A stretch of 64,000 bases of DNA from Anaerolineae bacterium (lineage in GTDB: Bacteria; Chloroflexota; Anaerolineae; Anaerolineales; Villigracilaceae). The translations under genes were made by a program, and so were the position numbers. The stretch spans positions 17,356-81,355 of the forward strand of contig JAKLPV010000007.1 in the NCBI GenBank assembly GCA_022013685.1. The letters are read 5' to 3'. Every line of letters begins with the position of its first letter. Position 1 is the first letter of the stretch. The notes beneath the pieces were generated by a model. That model was not told the DNA's origin. It worked only from the letters and a program-made list of their open reading frames with translations, and searched no databases. This document shows, one piece after another, positions 40,854 to 49,780 of this stretch.

Positions 40854-41645
40854 TTATTTCTTTTTATTTGCGTTTCGGGCGGTGTGAGAGCGACCTGCGG
40901 GAGCCTGTGCATAGGCGCTGTGCAACTGGACGGGGTCGCTTTTGGCGCGCATGCGCAGGTTGAGCATTTCGACGAAGACCGAGAAGCCCATGGCGAAGTA
41001 GACGTAGCCTTTTTCGATGTGCTGGTGGAAGCCTTCTGCAATCAAGGCGGTGCCAATCAACAACAGGAAGGAGAGCGCCAGGATTTTGACAGTTGGGTGG
41101 CGGCTGACAAAGTCGCTGATCGGGCCGGAAGCAAAGAGCATGATAACGATGGCGATTATCACAGCCACAATCATAACGATGATCTCGTCAACCATGCCGA
41201 CAGCGGTGATGACTGAATCGAGCGAGAAGACAATATCGAGCAGGCCGATCTGAATGATGGTGGCGAGGAAGGTTGGGGCTATTTTGGCGCTGGCTTCGCC
41301 GTGTTTGCCTTCCAGCTTGTCGTGGATCTCGTGGGTGGCTTTGGCGATCAGGAATAAGCCGCCGCCGAGCAGGATCAAATCACGTCCTGATATGCCGATT
41401 TCGAAAATGGGCAGGGTAAAAAGTGGAGTTTCTAGTTTGATGATCCAACTCAGCGAGAGCAGGAGCAGGATACGGGTGATGAGCGCGACTCCCAGGCCTA
41501 GTTGGCGAGCCTTGGCGCGCTGGTTTTCTGGCAATTTTTCAGCCAGGATGGAGATAAAGATGATGTTGTCGATGCCGAGCACGATTTCGAGCACGGCCAG
41601 GGTAATGAGGGCAATACCGTTTTCAGGAGTAAAGAGAGTTTCCAC
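40854..41645 (-). CDS. TerC family integral membrane protein
   Basis: LEIVLGIDNIIFISILAEKLP, LLDIVFSLDSVITAVGMVDE. Confidence 0.93.
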   Translation of the reverse strand: METLFTPENGIALITLAVLEIVLGIDNIIFISILAEKLPENQRAKARQLGLGVALITRILLLLSLSWIIKLETPLFTLPIFEIGISGRDLILLGGGLFLIAKATHEIHDKLEGKHGEASAKIAPTFLATIIQIGLLDIVFSLDSVITAVGMVDEIIVMIVAVIIAIVIMLFASGPISDFVSRHPTVKILALSFLLLIGTALIAEGFHQHIEKGYVYFAMGFSVFVEMLNLRMRAKSDPVQLHSAYAQAPAGRSHTARNANKKK

Positions 41646-41781
41646 GGGCAGGTTTCCTTATGGGAGATGAAAATAATGCAGTATTCTACATCTTTTTTGG
41701 GAAATTAAGGAGTCTGCTTCGTGTAGATTTGCAAAACAAAGTTGATGTTTCTCTTGCAGCAATATATTTCACGCCATGGTT

Positions 41782-42468
41782 TTATGGTTCCAGAGAAATG
41801 TACCATTTTGGCGTGGCTTCACTGAATATTGTCGTGTTGTTCTCATATGAAACGTAGGGCCAAACCACCAGCATGATTCCCGATTCATTCTTCCCAACCT
41901 GAATTGCGACCCAGCCTTCGGTTTCGCCGCCAGGCGAAAGGTTGGCTTCCAGTTCGGGGTCGGGAACTTCCACGTCAATGAATGAAACGCTTTTGTAGAT
42001 CTCATTGGCGCTGCCCACGCTGCGGAAAATCTTGCCGTATACGTAGGCTGTCTCTGCCGCGCCAACATATTTAACACCAAGATTTACAAGCATGTATTCC
42101 ATGTCCGAATCTTCATGCTGCCCATTGAAGGCCGAGACCTGTTTCAACATCGCCATGGCCTCGTCGCCGCGCAGAACTTCCAGCACTCGGATCTCCCAGT
42201 CAATCGTGACCAGCGTTTCCGCGCGTGAGATGGGGTTATTCGGGTTGCTGCCTGGCTCTTGAGCAGGCGCTGTCTGGGTTGGGGAAATTTCGGTTGCCGC
42301 TGCTGTTGGCGAATCCGAAGCCGGAACAGAGGTTGGTTCAGAAGGAAGCGGCTCAGAAATAGTCGGTTTGGGAGCAGGCGGTTGTGGCGCGGGAAGTCTA
42401 CACGCCATTACCAGTAATAATACAAGACCAAGCAAAAACACAACTGCGCGATTGGTGAGTGGTTTCAT
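41782..42468 (-). CDS. lipoprotein with DUF4352-like domain
   Basis: Lipobox LLLVMACRL; Pro/Thr/Ser linker then beta-rich domain. Confidence 0.6.
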   Translation of the reverse strand: MKPLTNRAVVFLLGLVLLLVMACRLPAPQPPAPKPTISEPLPSEPTSVPASDSPTAAATEISPTQTAPAQEPGSNPNNPISRAETLVTIDWEIRVLEVLRGDEAMAMLKQVSAFNGQHEDSDMEYMLVNLGVKYVGAAETAYVYGKIFRSVGSANEIYKSVSFIDVEVPDPELEANLSPGGETEGWVAIQVGKNESGIMLVVWPYVSYENNTTIFSEATPKWYISLEP

Positions 42469-42565
42469 GCCTATTCTCCTCATTAACTTATAAAATGGAT
42501 GTATTGGTTCGCAAATCACAAGCGGCCAAAGACAGTCGATATTTCAACAGATTACTATAGCGTTT

Positions 42566-44168
42566 GGTCTAGCCCCAATTGGTTCGGGATAACTACCCGG
42601 GAGAGGAAAACATGGTAGGATAGGCGCTTTGCGAACCCCAGTAGAAGGAAAAGCACCTTGAATATCAGAGAAATTGTCTTGCTCCTGTTGCTGGCTGCGC
42701 TTTTGCTGCGCGAACTATTGCAGTTTCGGCGGAAAAAGTGGTTTATCCAGTGGCTATCATCCATCTTGCCCAAGCCAAAGACGCTCGAATCCCCGAAAAT
42801 CCGGCAGATGAAGCCCAAGAGCGAAAAAGATTGCCCACTCTGTCAAAAAGAACGGGCAATCGAGATAGAACCACAGACCTGCCCACACTCCATGATCCCC
42901 TGGAGCGCGATGAAAAAGGGCAAAGGGGGGCGTCCGAAGCAAAGCCTCACCGATGGGCATGCCTGTCTGGATCCAGATTGTTACTACTTTGGGATCACTG
43001 ACCAGGCCATTCACGCCCTGGTGGCCAATGGGTCGCATGGGACGAGAGAAAAGATCGGGGATCTGACTTGCCAGGCGGGTTTTTCCCGTCGCCGCAATAC
43101 CCCGCTCTATCGGCTCAAAACTCCATCCGAAGTTGTGGAAAAAGTCATGCTGCTGGAAGCCCACGGCGTGGAGACTGCGGTGCTGCAAGAAGTCTATCGA
43201 GTTCGTGAGAGCACCATCCGCACCTGGCTAACCCGAGCTGGTGAGCATGGGCGCAAACTCCATGATCATTTCTTCCGCGATTTGCTCCTGGAGCATGTCC
43301 AGTTGGATGAGTTATGGGGAAAGGTGAAGCGCAGCGCTGCGGAAGTGTGGGTGTGGACGGCTACAGAAGCCAAAACCAAGATCATTCCAGTCATTCAGGT
43401 GGGCGAACGCAGCCAGGCGATGGCCTACTCTGTGCTGCATGAACTCAAATCCAGACTCGCAGATGGCTGTCTGCCCATTTTCAGTTCCGACGGCTTGAAA
43501 CACTATTTCTACGCCATCACGGCCCACTTCGGTTTCTGGCATCAGGCTGAAGGGGCAAAAAAGCCCATCTGGATGGTCTGGCCTTCATTATTGTATGGGC
43601 AGGTGATCAAACACCACCAGCGCCGAAAGCTAGTCAAGGTCGAACAGCGGGTACTCTGCGGGGAGAAAACCGATTTTGTTTCCCGCTTGAAGGCGCTCGG
43701 GCTGACGGGGCTCATCAACACATCCTTCGTCGAGCGCCTGAACCTGACCATTCGTGAAGGGGTTTCAAAGCTGGCTCGTCGCACCTGGGGCCTGGCTCAA
43801 TACACCCCTGAATTGGTTGAGCATCTGTTTTGGTGGCTGGCGGTGTATCATTTTGTCCGCTATCACGAGGAGTTGAGAGAGACCCTGTCTGCACCGCTGA
43901 TGAGAAAGGGCAGGCAAACTCCACGAAAATATCGCCAACGAACCCCGGCAATGGCCGCCGGGGTAATTAATCGTCGCTGGACGGTAAGAGAGTTGCTCAG
44001 TTACCCACTTTTGTAGGGAGTGGAGCGAGCAACAGGGGGCAAAACAATTGAAAAACGCCTGCCTGCCCGCGACTCCGGGGCGGTTCAGGCACGCCCAACG
44101 CGATTTTTTACAAAAAACGCGCCGAAATTGGTGCGTTTGAGTTATCCCGAACCAATTGTGGCTGTACC
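42566..44168 (+). mobile_element. IS1-like insertion sequence, intact
   Basis: TIRs 42566-42594 GGTCTAGCCCCAATTGGTTCGGGATAACT and 44140-44168 (reverse complement GGTACAGCCACAATTGGTTCGGGATAACT, 26/29 identical); 8-bp direct repeat TAGCGTTT at 42558-42565 and 44169-44176. Confidence 0.92.
42658..44016 (+). CDS. IS1-like DDE transposase with N-terminal Zn-ribbon and hydrophobic segment
   Basis: CPLCQKERAIEIEPQTC, HVQLDELWGKVKRS...VWVWTATEAKTKIIPV, PIFSSDGLKHY; lies between the TIRs. Confidence 0.85.
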   Translation: MNIREIVLLLLLAALLLRELLQFRRKKWFIQWLSSILPKPKTLESPKIRQMKPKSEKDCPLCQKERAIEIEPQTCPHSMIPWSAMKKGKGGRPKQSLTDGHACLDPDCYYFGITDQAIHALVANGSHGTREKIGDLTCQAGFSRRRNTPLYRLKTPSEVVEKVMLLEAHGVETAVLQEVYRVRESTIRTWLTRAGEHGRKLHDHFFRDLLLEHVQLDELWGKVKRSAAEVWVWTATEAKTKIIPVIQVGERSQAMAYSVLHELKSRLADGCLPIFSSDGLKHYFYAITAHFGFWHQAEGAKKPIWMVWPSLLYGQVIKHHQRRKLVKVEQRVLCGEKTDFVSRLKALGLTGLINTSFVERLNLTIREGVSKLARRTWGLAQYTPELVEHLFWWLAVYHFVRYHEELRETLSAPLMRKGRQTPRKYRQRTPAMAAGVINRRWTVRELLSYPLL

Positions 44169-44316
44169 TAGCGTTTCTTCTTTTCATATCCCCAATTTGG
44201 TGGGTTTGAAAAATTCCACTACGCTGGCGCCAATACTGTAACTGCGTCACCTGGTTTTGGCATTTTGCCGGCGCGGATTTTGGCTTATTCACACCATCAG
44301 GCTTTTACGGACAACC

Positions 44317-44345
44317 TTGACAATAAATATTAACTCGTTTATTAT
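44317..44345 (+). promoter_or_regulatory. strong sigma70-like promoter for padR
   Basis: TTGACA-N17-TATTAT. Confidence 0.65.
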
Positions 44346-44373
44346 ATTGAAATAATAAATACTAACTCGTATA
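44322..44373. promoter_or_regulatory. two 20-bp direct repeats (putative PadR operators)
   Basis: AATAAATATTAACTCGTTTA (44322-44341) and AATAAATACTAACTCGTATA (44354-44373), 32 bp apart, overlapping the promoter. Confidence 0.6.
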
Positions 44374-44403
44374 TCAATTATTTTTTCAACCATCACACTA
44401 ACT

Positions 44404-45030
44404 ATGTCCATTCGACACGCCCTGCTCGGATTACTTGCCCAAAAGCCACGCCATGGCTATGAACTGCGCGCTGCCTTTGAGGCGGTGGTCGGCGGTGCGG
44501 AAGCCTGGGATGTTAAACCTGCCCAGATCTACACCACGCTTGACCGCCTGGATGAAGCTGGTTTGGTCGAACGCCAATCTGACCTGGGGCAGGGCAGTGA
44601 ACCCGCTCGTCGGGTTTACGCCCTGACCGATGCCGGGCGGACCGCTCTGCACGAGTGGTTTGCCTGTGCGGTGGATAACCAGCACCAGCGCGACGAGTTT
44701 TTTGTGAAGCTGATGGTGGCGCTTTTTTCAGGCGAGGGCAACCTGGAAAAAATCATGCAAACCCAGCGCAGTCATCTGTATAAAGAAATGCACGCCATGA
44801 CGGCGCTGCGCGATGGTTACGATGTGCGCACAGGCATGGCCCAAATCCTGTTACTGGACAAAGCCATCATGCACCTCGAAGCTGACCTGCGCTGGATGGA
44901 GATCACCGAAATGCGCCTCGAAGCCATCAAAGGCCAGCCTTTCCCCGAACCGGAGATCCGCCCGAGGGGCCGGCCGCGCAAAGGCGACAAAGGTTCGACC
45001 TATCCGCCGCCGGTTTCCGGTAATCAGTGA
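44404..45030 (+). CDS. PadR family transcriptional regulator
   Basis: HALLGLLAQKPRHGYELRAAFE, WDVKPAQIYTTLDRLDEAGLVERQ, YALTDAGRTAL. Confidence 0.93.
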   Translation: MSIRHALLGLLAQKPRHGYELRAAFEAVVGGAEAWDVKPAQIYTTLDRLDEAGLVERQSDLGQGSEPARRVYALTDAGRTALHEWFACAVDNQHQRDEFFVKLMVALFSGEGNLEKIMQTQRSHLYKEMHAMTALRDGYDVRTGMAQILLLDKAIMHLEADLRWMEITEMRLEAIKGQPFPEPEIRPRGRPRKGDKGSTYPPPVSGNQ

Positions 45031-45076
45031 GCAGTGTCCAGTTCCAGGCCCTGAGCGAAGTACGAAATCGAAGGAC
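45014..45076. repeat. composite repeat: (N)ATCAGTx(A/G)xCAGT tract + CCCTGAGCG...TCGAAGGA
   Basis: Same two-part order as 6811-6915. Confidence 0.65.
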
Positions 45077-45106
45077 GGTTTTTGAACCTTCCACATTCAA
45101 CCCATA

Positions 45107-45985
45107 ATGAAAATGACCAACCTGACCGATAAAACTATCATCATCACCGGCGCGAATTCTGGGATTGGAAAAGCCGCCGCGATTCAACTTGCCCGATTGG
45201 GCGCAACCGTCATCATGGCCTGCCGCTCGGCCGAGCGCGGCGCACAGGCGCTGGAAGATGTCCGTAAAACGGCGAACAGTGAGCGGGTGGAACTGCTGCG
45301 CGTGGACATGGCCTCGCAGGCCTCCGTGCGCGATTTCGTGGCTGAATTCTCCAGCCGCCACCCACGCCTGGATGTCCTGATCCACAATGCCGCCAATTTC
45401 GATCACTCGCAAACTAAACCTGTTCTGACCGAAGACGGCGTGGAAACGGTTTTTGCCACCAATCACGTCAATATTTTCCTGATGACGCAGCTTTTGCTCG
45501 ATACGCTTAAGGCCAGCGCCCCCAGCCGCATTATCACGGTTGCCAGCCAGGGCTTGATGACGTACCCTTTCCTGGATATTGAGTTTGATAACCTGAACGG
45601 CCAGAAAAAGTTTTCGATGCAGCATGCTTATTACCATGCCAAGCAGGCCCAGGTTATGTTCACTTTTGACCTTGCCGAGCGGCTGAAGGGAACGGGCGTG
45701 ACCGTCAATTGTGTGCGCGTAGGCAACGTTGCCATCCCTGATGAACGCCTGACACACCTGCCCAAATTCCTGCTCAAGCTGTATGAAATGAAGCGCAAAT
45801 TTGCGCTGACCCCCGAAAAGATGGCTGAGACTTATACCTGGCTCTCGACTGACCCTGCGCTGGAAACCGTCACCGGCGGCTACTGGGATGCACCGGACAA
45901 ACCTGCCAAAGCCAACAAGAATGCCTGCAATCTCGAAACCCAGCAACGCTTATGGGATGTCACCGAACAGTTGATTAGAAAGTAG
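45107..45985 (+). CDS. short-chain dehydrogenase/reductase
   Basis: IITGANSGIGKAAAIQLARLGA, HNAANF, YYHAKQA. Confidence 0.92.
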   Translation: MKMTNLTDKTIIITGANSGIGKAAAIQLARLGATVIMACRSAERGAQALEDVRKTANSERVELLRVDMASQASVRDFVAEFSSRHPRLDVLIHNAANFDHSQTKPVLTEDGVETVFATNHVNIFLMTQLLLDTLKASAPSRIITVASQGLMTYPFLDIEFDNLNGQKKFSMQHAYYHAKQAQVMFTFDLAERLKGTGVTVNCVRVGNVAIPDERLTHLPKFLLKLYEMKRKFALTPEKMAETYTWLSTDPALETVTGGYWDAPDKPAKANKNACNLETQQRLWDVTEQLIRK

Positions 45986-45992
45986 CAATGCC

Positions 45993-46694
45993 ATGACCAT
46001 CATCACGACTTCCAACCTGACAAAAATCTACGGCTCCGGCGCAACCGCCGTGACCGCGCTCGATCACGTTTCCTTGAAAATCGACCTGGGCGAGTTTGTT
46101 GCCATCATGGGGCCTTCCGGCTGTGGAAAATCGACCCTCCTGCATCTCATCGGCGGGTTGGACAAGGCCAGCGACGGCAGTGTTGCCGTCGCCGGGCACA
46201 ACTTGAACGACCTGAATGACGATTCCCTGACCGAACTGCGCCGCCGCAAAATGGGTTTTGTCTTCCAGTTCTACAATCTCATCCCGGTGCTGACAGCGCT
46301 CGAAAATGCCGCCCTGCCGGTTACGCTCGACGGGCTAAAACCTGCCGAAGCGCACAAAAAAGCCGCCGAATGGCTTAGTCGCTTCGGGTTGGGCGACCGT
46401 CTCAGCCACCGGCCAGACCAGTTAAGCGGCGGACAGCAGCAACGGGTTGCCATTGCCCGCGCCTTGGTGGCCGAACCGCAGCTGATCCTGGCCGATGAGC
46501 CGACCGGCAATCTCGATACCAAATCCAGCGACGAAATCGCCAGCTTGCTGCGCCAGGTTTCCAAGCAATATGGCCGCGCTGTGGTCATGGTCACCCACGA
46601 CCCGCGGATTGCCGCCTACGCCGATCGCATCATCTTCCTCAAAGACGGCAAAGTCGCTGAGGAAACGATTTTAGAGCGCAAGAAAACCATTTAG
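45993..46694 (+). CDS. ABC transporter ATP-binding protein (LolD/MacB-type)
   Basis: [51 protein letters not shown]. Confidence 0.96.
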   Translation: MTIITTSNLTKIYGSGATAVTALDHVSLKIDLGEFVAIMGPSGCGKSTLLHLIGGLDKASDGSVAVAGHNLNDLNDDSLTELRRRKMGFVFQFYNLIPVLTALENAALPVTLDGLKPAEAHKKAAEWLSRFGLGDRLSHRPDQLSGGQQQRVAIARALVAEPQLILADEPTGNLDTKSSDEIASLLRQVSKQYGRAVVMVTHDPRIAAYADRIIFLKDGKVAEETILERKKTI

Positions 46695-46763
46695 TGATTT
46701 GGTGATTTAGAGATTGAGTGATTAAAAATCACCAAATCACTAAATCAAAAAATCACTCAATTC
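46692..46763. repeat. AATCAC(C/T)AAATC repeat array with inverted arms
   Basis: TTAGTGATTTGGTGATTT ... AAATCACCAAATCACTAA plus ATTGAGTGATT ... AATCACTCAAT. Confidence 0.9.
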
Positions 46764-47122
46764 CTTGCGGTTTTTCGTGAGGATGCCATGATTTTTAGAA
46801 TTTGCTCGGCTTCGTCAATCAGTTCAGCCAGCAATTCTGGTTTCACCAAACTGGCATCGCGGATGAGTTCCAACCAATATACGGTTTCGTCAGCCTCCTC
46901 CACTACGATGGATAGCTTTGCAATGAACATTGCCCCGCTTTGTGCCCGGCAAGCCGCCCGATAATTGGCACCCACTGAGGTTGCGCAGCGTAAAACCTGT
47001 TTGCCGAGAACGTCTGCAATCATGTTTTTGGGCAAAGTTTGAACCAACTTTACCACCCGTAATGAAAACGCTCGTGTTCTGGCTCGTAGCTCATCTGGAT
47101 TCATAAGACCTCCATAATTCAT
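46757..47122 (-). CDS. four-helix bundle (23S rRNA IVS-encoded/S23-like) protein
   Basis: LRVVKLVQTLPKN...DVLGKQVLRCATSVGANYRAACRAQSGAMFIAKLSIVVEEADETVYWLELI. Confidence 0.88.
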   Translation of the reverse strand: MNYGGLMNPDELRARTRAFSLRVVKLVQTLPKNMIADVLGKQVLRCATSVGANYRAACRAQSGAMFIAKLSIVVEEADETVYWLELIRDASLVKPELLAELIDEAEQILKIMASSRKTARN

Positions 47123-47177
47123 TTAGTGATTACGTGAATTATACAATCACCAAATCACTAAATCAGGAAATCACAAA
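47121..47177. repeat. AATCACCAAATCACTAAATC repeat array
   Basis: tttagtgattacgtgaattatacaatcaccaaatcactaaatcaggaaatcacaaa. Confidence 0.88.
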
Positions 47178-49730
47178 ATGTCCATTCAACTGACTCTCGC
47201 AACTCGCTATCTCCTCGGGCGCAAACTGCGCACCGTGCTAACCACCATCGCCATCATTTTTGGCGTGCTGCTGATCTTCGGCATGAACACCATCCTGCCG
47301 ACCATGATCGCTGCGCTCCAGGCCAACGTCCAGGGGGCGGAAGGCAATGTCGATTTCAGCATCGCCAGCGCCGCAGGCGGATCTTTCGACCCTGCCGCCG
47401 CCGAAAAACTGCGCGATCTGGATGGTGTGCGCGCCGTTTCGGCCTCGCTCCAGCGCAGCATCAACTTACCCGCTGATTTTGTGGATGGAAACCCCGCCCG
47501 CCTCGACACGCTGACCGCCGTCAATTTGATGGGGATTACCCCGGAAGTTGCCCGCTCGATTCGCGCCTTCCCGATTGTCTCGGGCCGTTATCTGGATGAT
47601 TCTGACACTGCGGCAGCGGTCATCACCCAAACCCTGGCGGATTCTTTCTCGATCCGGTTGGGTGACACGCTGACGCTCCCCTCTGCGGCTGGAAGCGCCC
47701 AACTGACCATCGTCGGTCTGCTGCCCGGACGCCTGGCCTCCGGTAACGAGGAAGTCTTCGTTACATTGGCCCAGGCCCAGAAAATGACCGGCGAAACCGG
47801 CAAAGTCAACCTGATTGAACTGAACGTTGAAGCCATGGCCGGCCAGGAACGCCGCGACGCCATCCAGGCAAACATCGAAGCCACGCTCGGGGACAGTTTC
47901 CGGGTTGGGACGCTGGTGGCAGGCGATGAACTCTTCGCCACCATGGAAATGGCCCAGGTCGGGCTGAGCATTTTCGGTATGTTGGCTTTGTTCATGGGCG
48001 GGTTTATTATCTTCAATACCTTCCGCACCGTGGTCAGTGAGCGCCGCCGCGATATTGGCATGCTGCGCGCCCTCGGCGCCACCCGCCGCACCATCCTCGG
48101 CATGATTTTGGCTGAGGGCCTGATCCAGGGCCTGCTCGGTTCGGGACTCGGCTTGTTCTTTGGCTACTGGCTGGCGGTGGGCACCATGCGCCTGGCCCAG
48201 GGGCCGATGAGCGCCTTTATCAATATCCAACTTGGCTGGCCGGTCATCTCGCTCGAACTTATTCTCATTTCGATACTGGCGGGTGTCGGTGTGACAGTAC
48301 TGGCCGGGCTGATTCCGGCCTTCGCAGCCAGCCACGTCACCCCGCTCGAGGCCCTGCGTCCATCAACGGCAGAATCGACCGTCAAACGGGATGCTGGCAG
48401 GGGGGCGATTGCCGGCCTGGCTATCGCCATCCTCTCCGTTGCAGCGATTTTTTCCGGTCAAGCCGCGCTGATCATGCCTGGCGGTCTGTTCTTCCTGTTG
48501 GGGTTGATCCTGATTGCCCCGGCACTGGTGCGCCCGTTTGCGCTGCTCTTTGGGCGGCTGACGGCGGTCATCTTTGCCCGACAAGGCATCGGCGGCCTGG
48601 CGCAAAGCAACCTGACCCGCCAGCCGACCCGCGTAGCGGTGACGGCTTCGGCCAGTATGCTCGGCCTGGCGGTGATTGTGGCTGCGGGCGGAGTGGTTTC
48701 GAGTATGACCGGGATGTTGGGCGGGATGATTAAGAGCAGTCTGGGCAGTGATTACCTGCTGGTGCCGCCAGCGATCGGCGTATGGGGCACCAACGTCGGC
48801 GCGATCCCTGAGTTTGCCGACCGCCTGCGTGACTTGGACGATGTGAATGCCGTCAGCACCTTCCGCTACGGCACCTCGAACGCCAACGGGCTGGCCGTTT
48901 CGCTAATTGGGATTGAGCCGGAAGCGTTTCAGCAGGTTAGCGGGTTGGTTTTCAGCGATGGAAACGAGTCAATCTATGACAAACTGGATGATGACCGCGT
49001 GCTGATTGTCAACGGTCCCTTCCTGGTTGCCACCCAGGCCAAAGTTGGTGACACCATCGAGCTGCTGACTCCCACCGGGCGCGTCACCTATCAGATTGCG
49101 GCCTCCGCCACCGACCTGCTGAACGCCAAATTGACCACGGCTTATCTCTCGCAGGCCAACCTGCAAGCTGATTTTGGCGCCACTGAGGATGTTTTCCTGC
49201 AAATTGACCTGCGCGACGGCGCCGATCACGAGGCTGTTGGGACGCAAATCAAGACCCTGGCGGCGGATTACCCGCAGTTCAAGGTCATCTCTGGCGCAGA
49301 TTACTATGCCTCGCTGATGGGTTTGATGGATGCCGCGTTTTACGCAGTCTATATCTTATTCGCCATCCTGGCCTTCCCCTCGCTGATTGCCATGCTCAAC
49401 ACATTGACGATTAACGTCATCGAGCGCACCCGCGAAATTGGCATGTTGCGGGCAGTCGGCAGCACGCGCAAGCAAATCCGCTCATTGGTGGTAGCCGAGG
49501 CTTTGCTGCTGGCCGCGCTCGGCACAGTCTTCGGCATCTTGGGCGGGCTGTACCTGGGCTACGTTTTCGTCACCGCAATTGACGTGATGTTCCCGATGGG
49601 CTACTACTTCCCCTTGAGCGGGATCCTGGCCGCGATTGCGATCGGCCTGCTCTTTGGCGCTATAGCAGCGATCATTCCCGCCCGCCAGGCCGCCGGGATG
49701 AATGTGGTCGAGGCGCTCAGGTACGAGTGA
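47178..49730 (+). CDS. ABC transporter permease (two FtsX domains, MacB-like core)
   Basis: MLRALGATRRTILGMILAEGLIQGLLGSGLG and MLRAVGSTRKQIRSLVVAEALLLAALGTVFG. Confidence 0.94.
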   Translation: MSIQLTLATRYLLGRKLRTVLTTIAIIFGVLLIFGMNTILPTMIAALQANVQGAEGNVDFSIASAAGGSFDPAAAEKLRDLDGVRAVSASLQRSINLPADFVDGNPARLDTLTAVNLMGITPEVARSIRAFPIVSGRYLDDSDTAAAVITQTLADSFSIRLGDTLTLPSAAGSAQLTIVGLLPGRLASGNEEVFVTLAQAQKMTGETGKVNLIELNVEAMAGQERRDAIQANIEATLGDSFRVGTLVAGDELFATMEMAQVGLSIFGMLALFMGGFIIFNTFRTVVSERRRDIGMLRALGATRRTILGMILAEGLIQGLLGSGLGLFFGYWLAVGTMRLAQGPMSAFINIQLGWPVISLELILISILAGVGVTVLAGLIPAFAASHVTPLEALRPSTAESTVKRDAGRGAIAGLAIAILSVAAIFSGQAALIMPGGLFFLLGLILIAPALVRPFALLFGRLTAVIFARQGIGGLAQSNLTRQPTRVAVTASASMLGLAVIVAAGGVVSSMTGMLGGMIKSSLGSDYLLVPPAIGVWGTNVGAIPEFADRLRDLDDVNAVSTFRYGTSNANGLAVSLIGIEPEAFQQVSGLVFSDGNESIYDKLDDDRVLIVNGPFLVATQAKVGDTIELLTPTGRVTYQIAASATDLLNAKLTTAYLSQANLQADFGATEDVFLQIDLRDGADHEAVGTQIKTLAADYPQFKVISGADYYASLMGLMDAAFYAVYILFAILAFPSLIAMLNTLTINVIERTREIGMLRAVGSTRKQIRSLVVAEALLLAALGTVFGILGGLYLGYVFVTAIDVMFPMGYYFPLSGILAAIAIGLLFGAIAAIIPARQAAGMNVVEALRYE

Positions 49731-49768
49731 TTGGGTGATTTGTTGATTGAAATCACCCAATAAATAAA
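49728..49768. repeat. short TGATTGGGTGATT/AATCACCCAATAAA repeat
   Basis: Inverted arms TTGGGTGATTT ... AAATCACCCAA; immediately after permease stop. Confidence 0.75.
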
Positions 49769-49780
49769 AGGACACACAGA

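Noticed and set aside
40811-41041. 77-aa N-terminal extension of the radical SAM ORF
   Set aside because: Overlaps the hairpin and the TerC 3' end; MSYFRN at 40810 is the natural start.
46757-47122. Four-helix-bundle protein as a diversity-generating retroelement accessory (Avd)
   Set aside because: No reverse transcriptase or template/variable repeats in the window; belongs better to the S23/IVP family.
46692-47177. AATCAC repeat arrays as a CRISPR array
   Set aside because: No regular repeat-spacer spacing and no cas genes; repeats are short, low-complexity and inverted.
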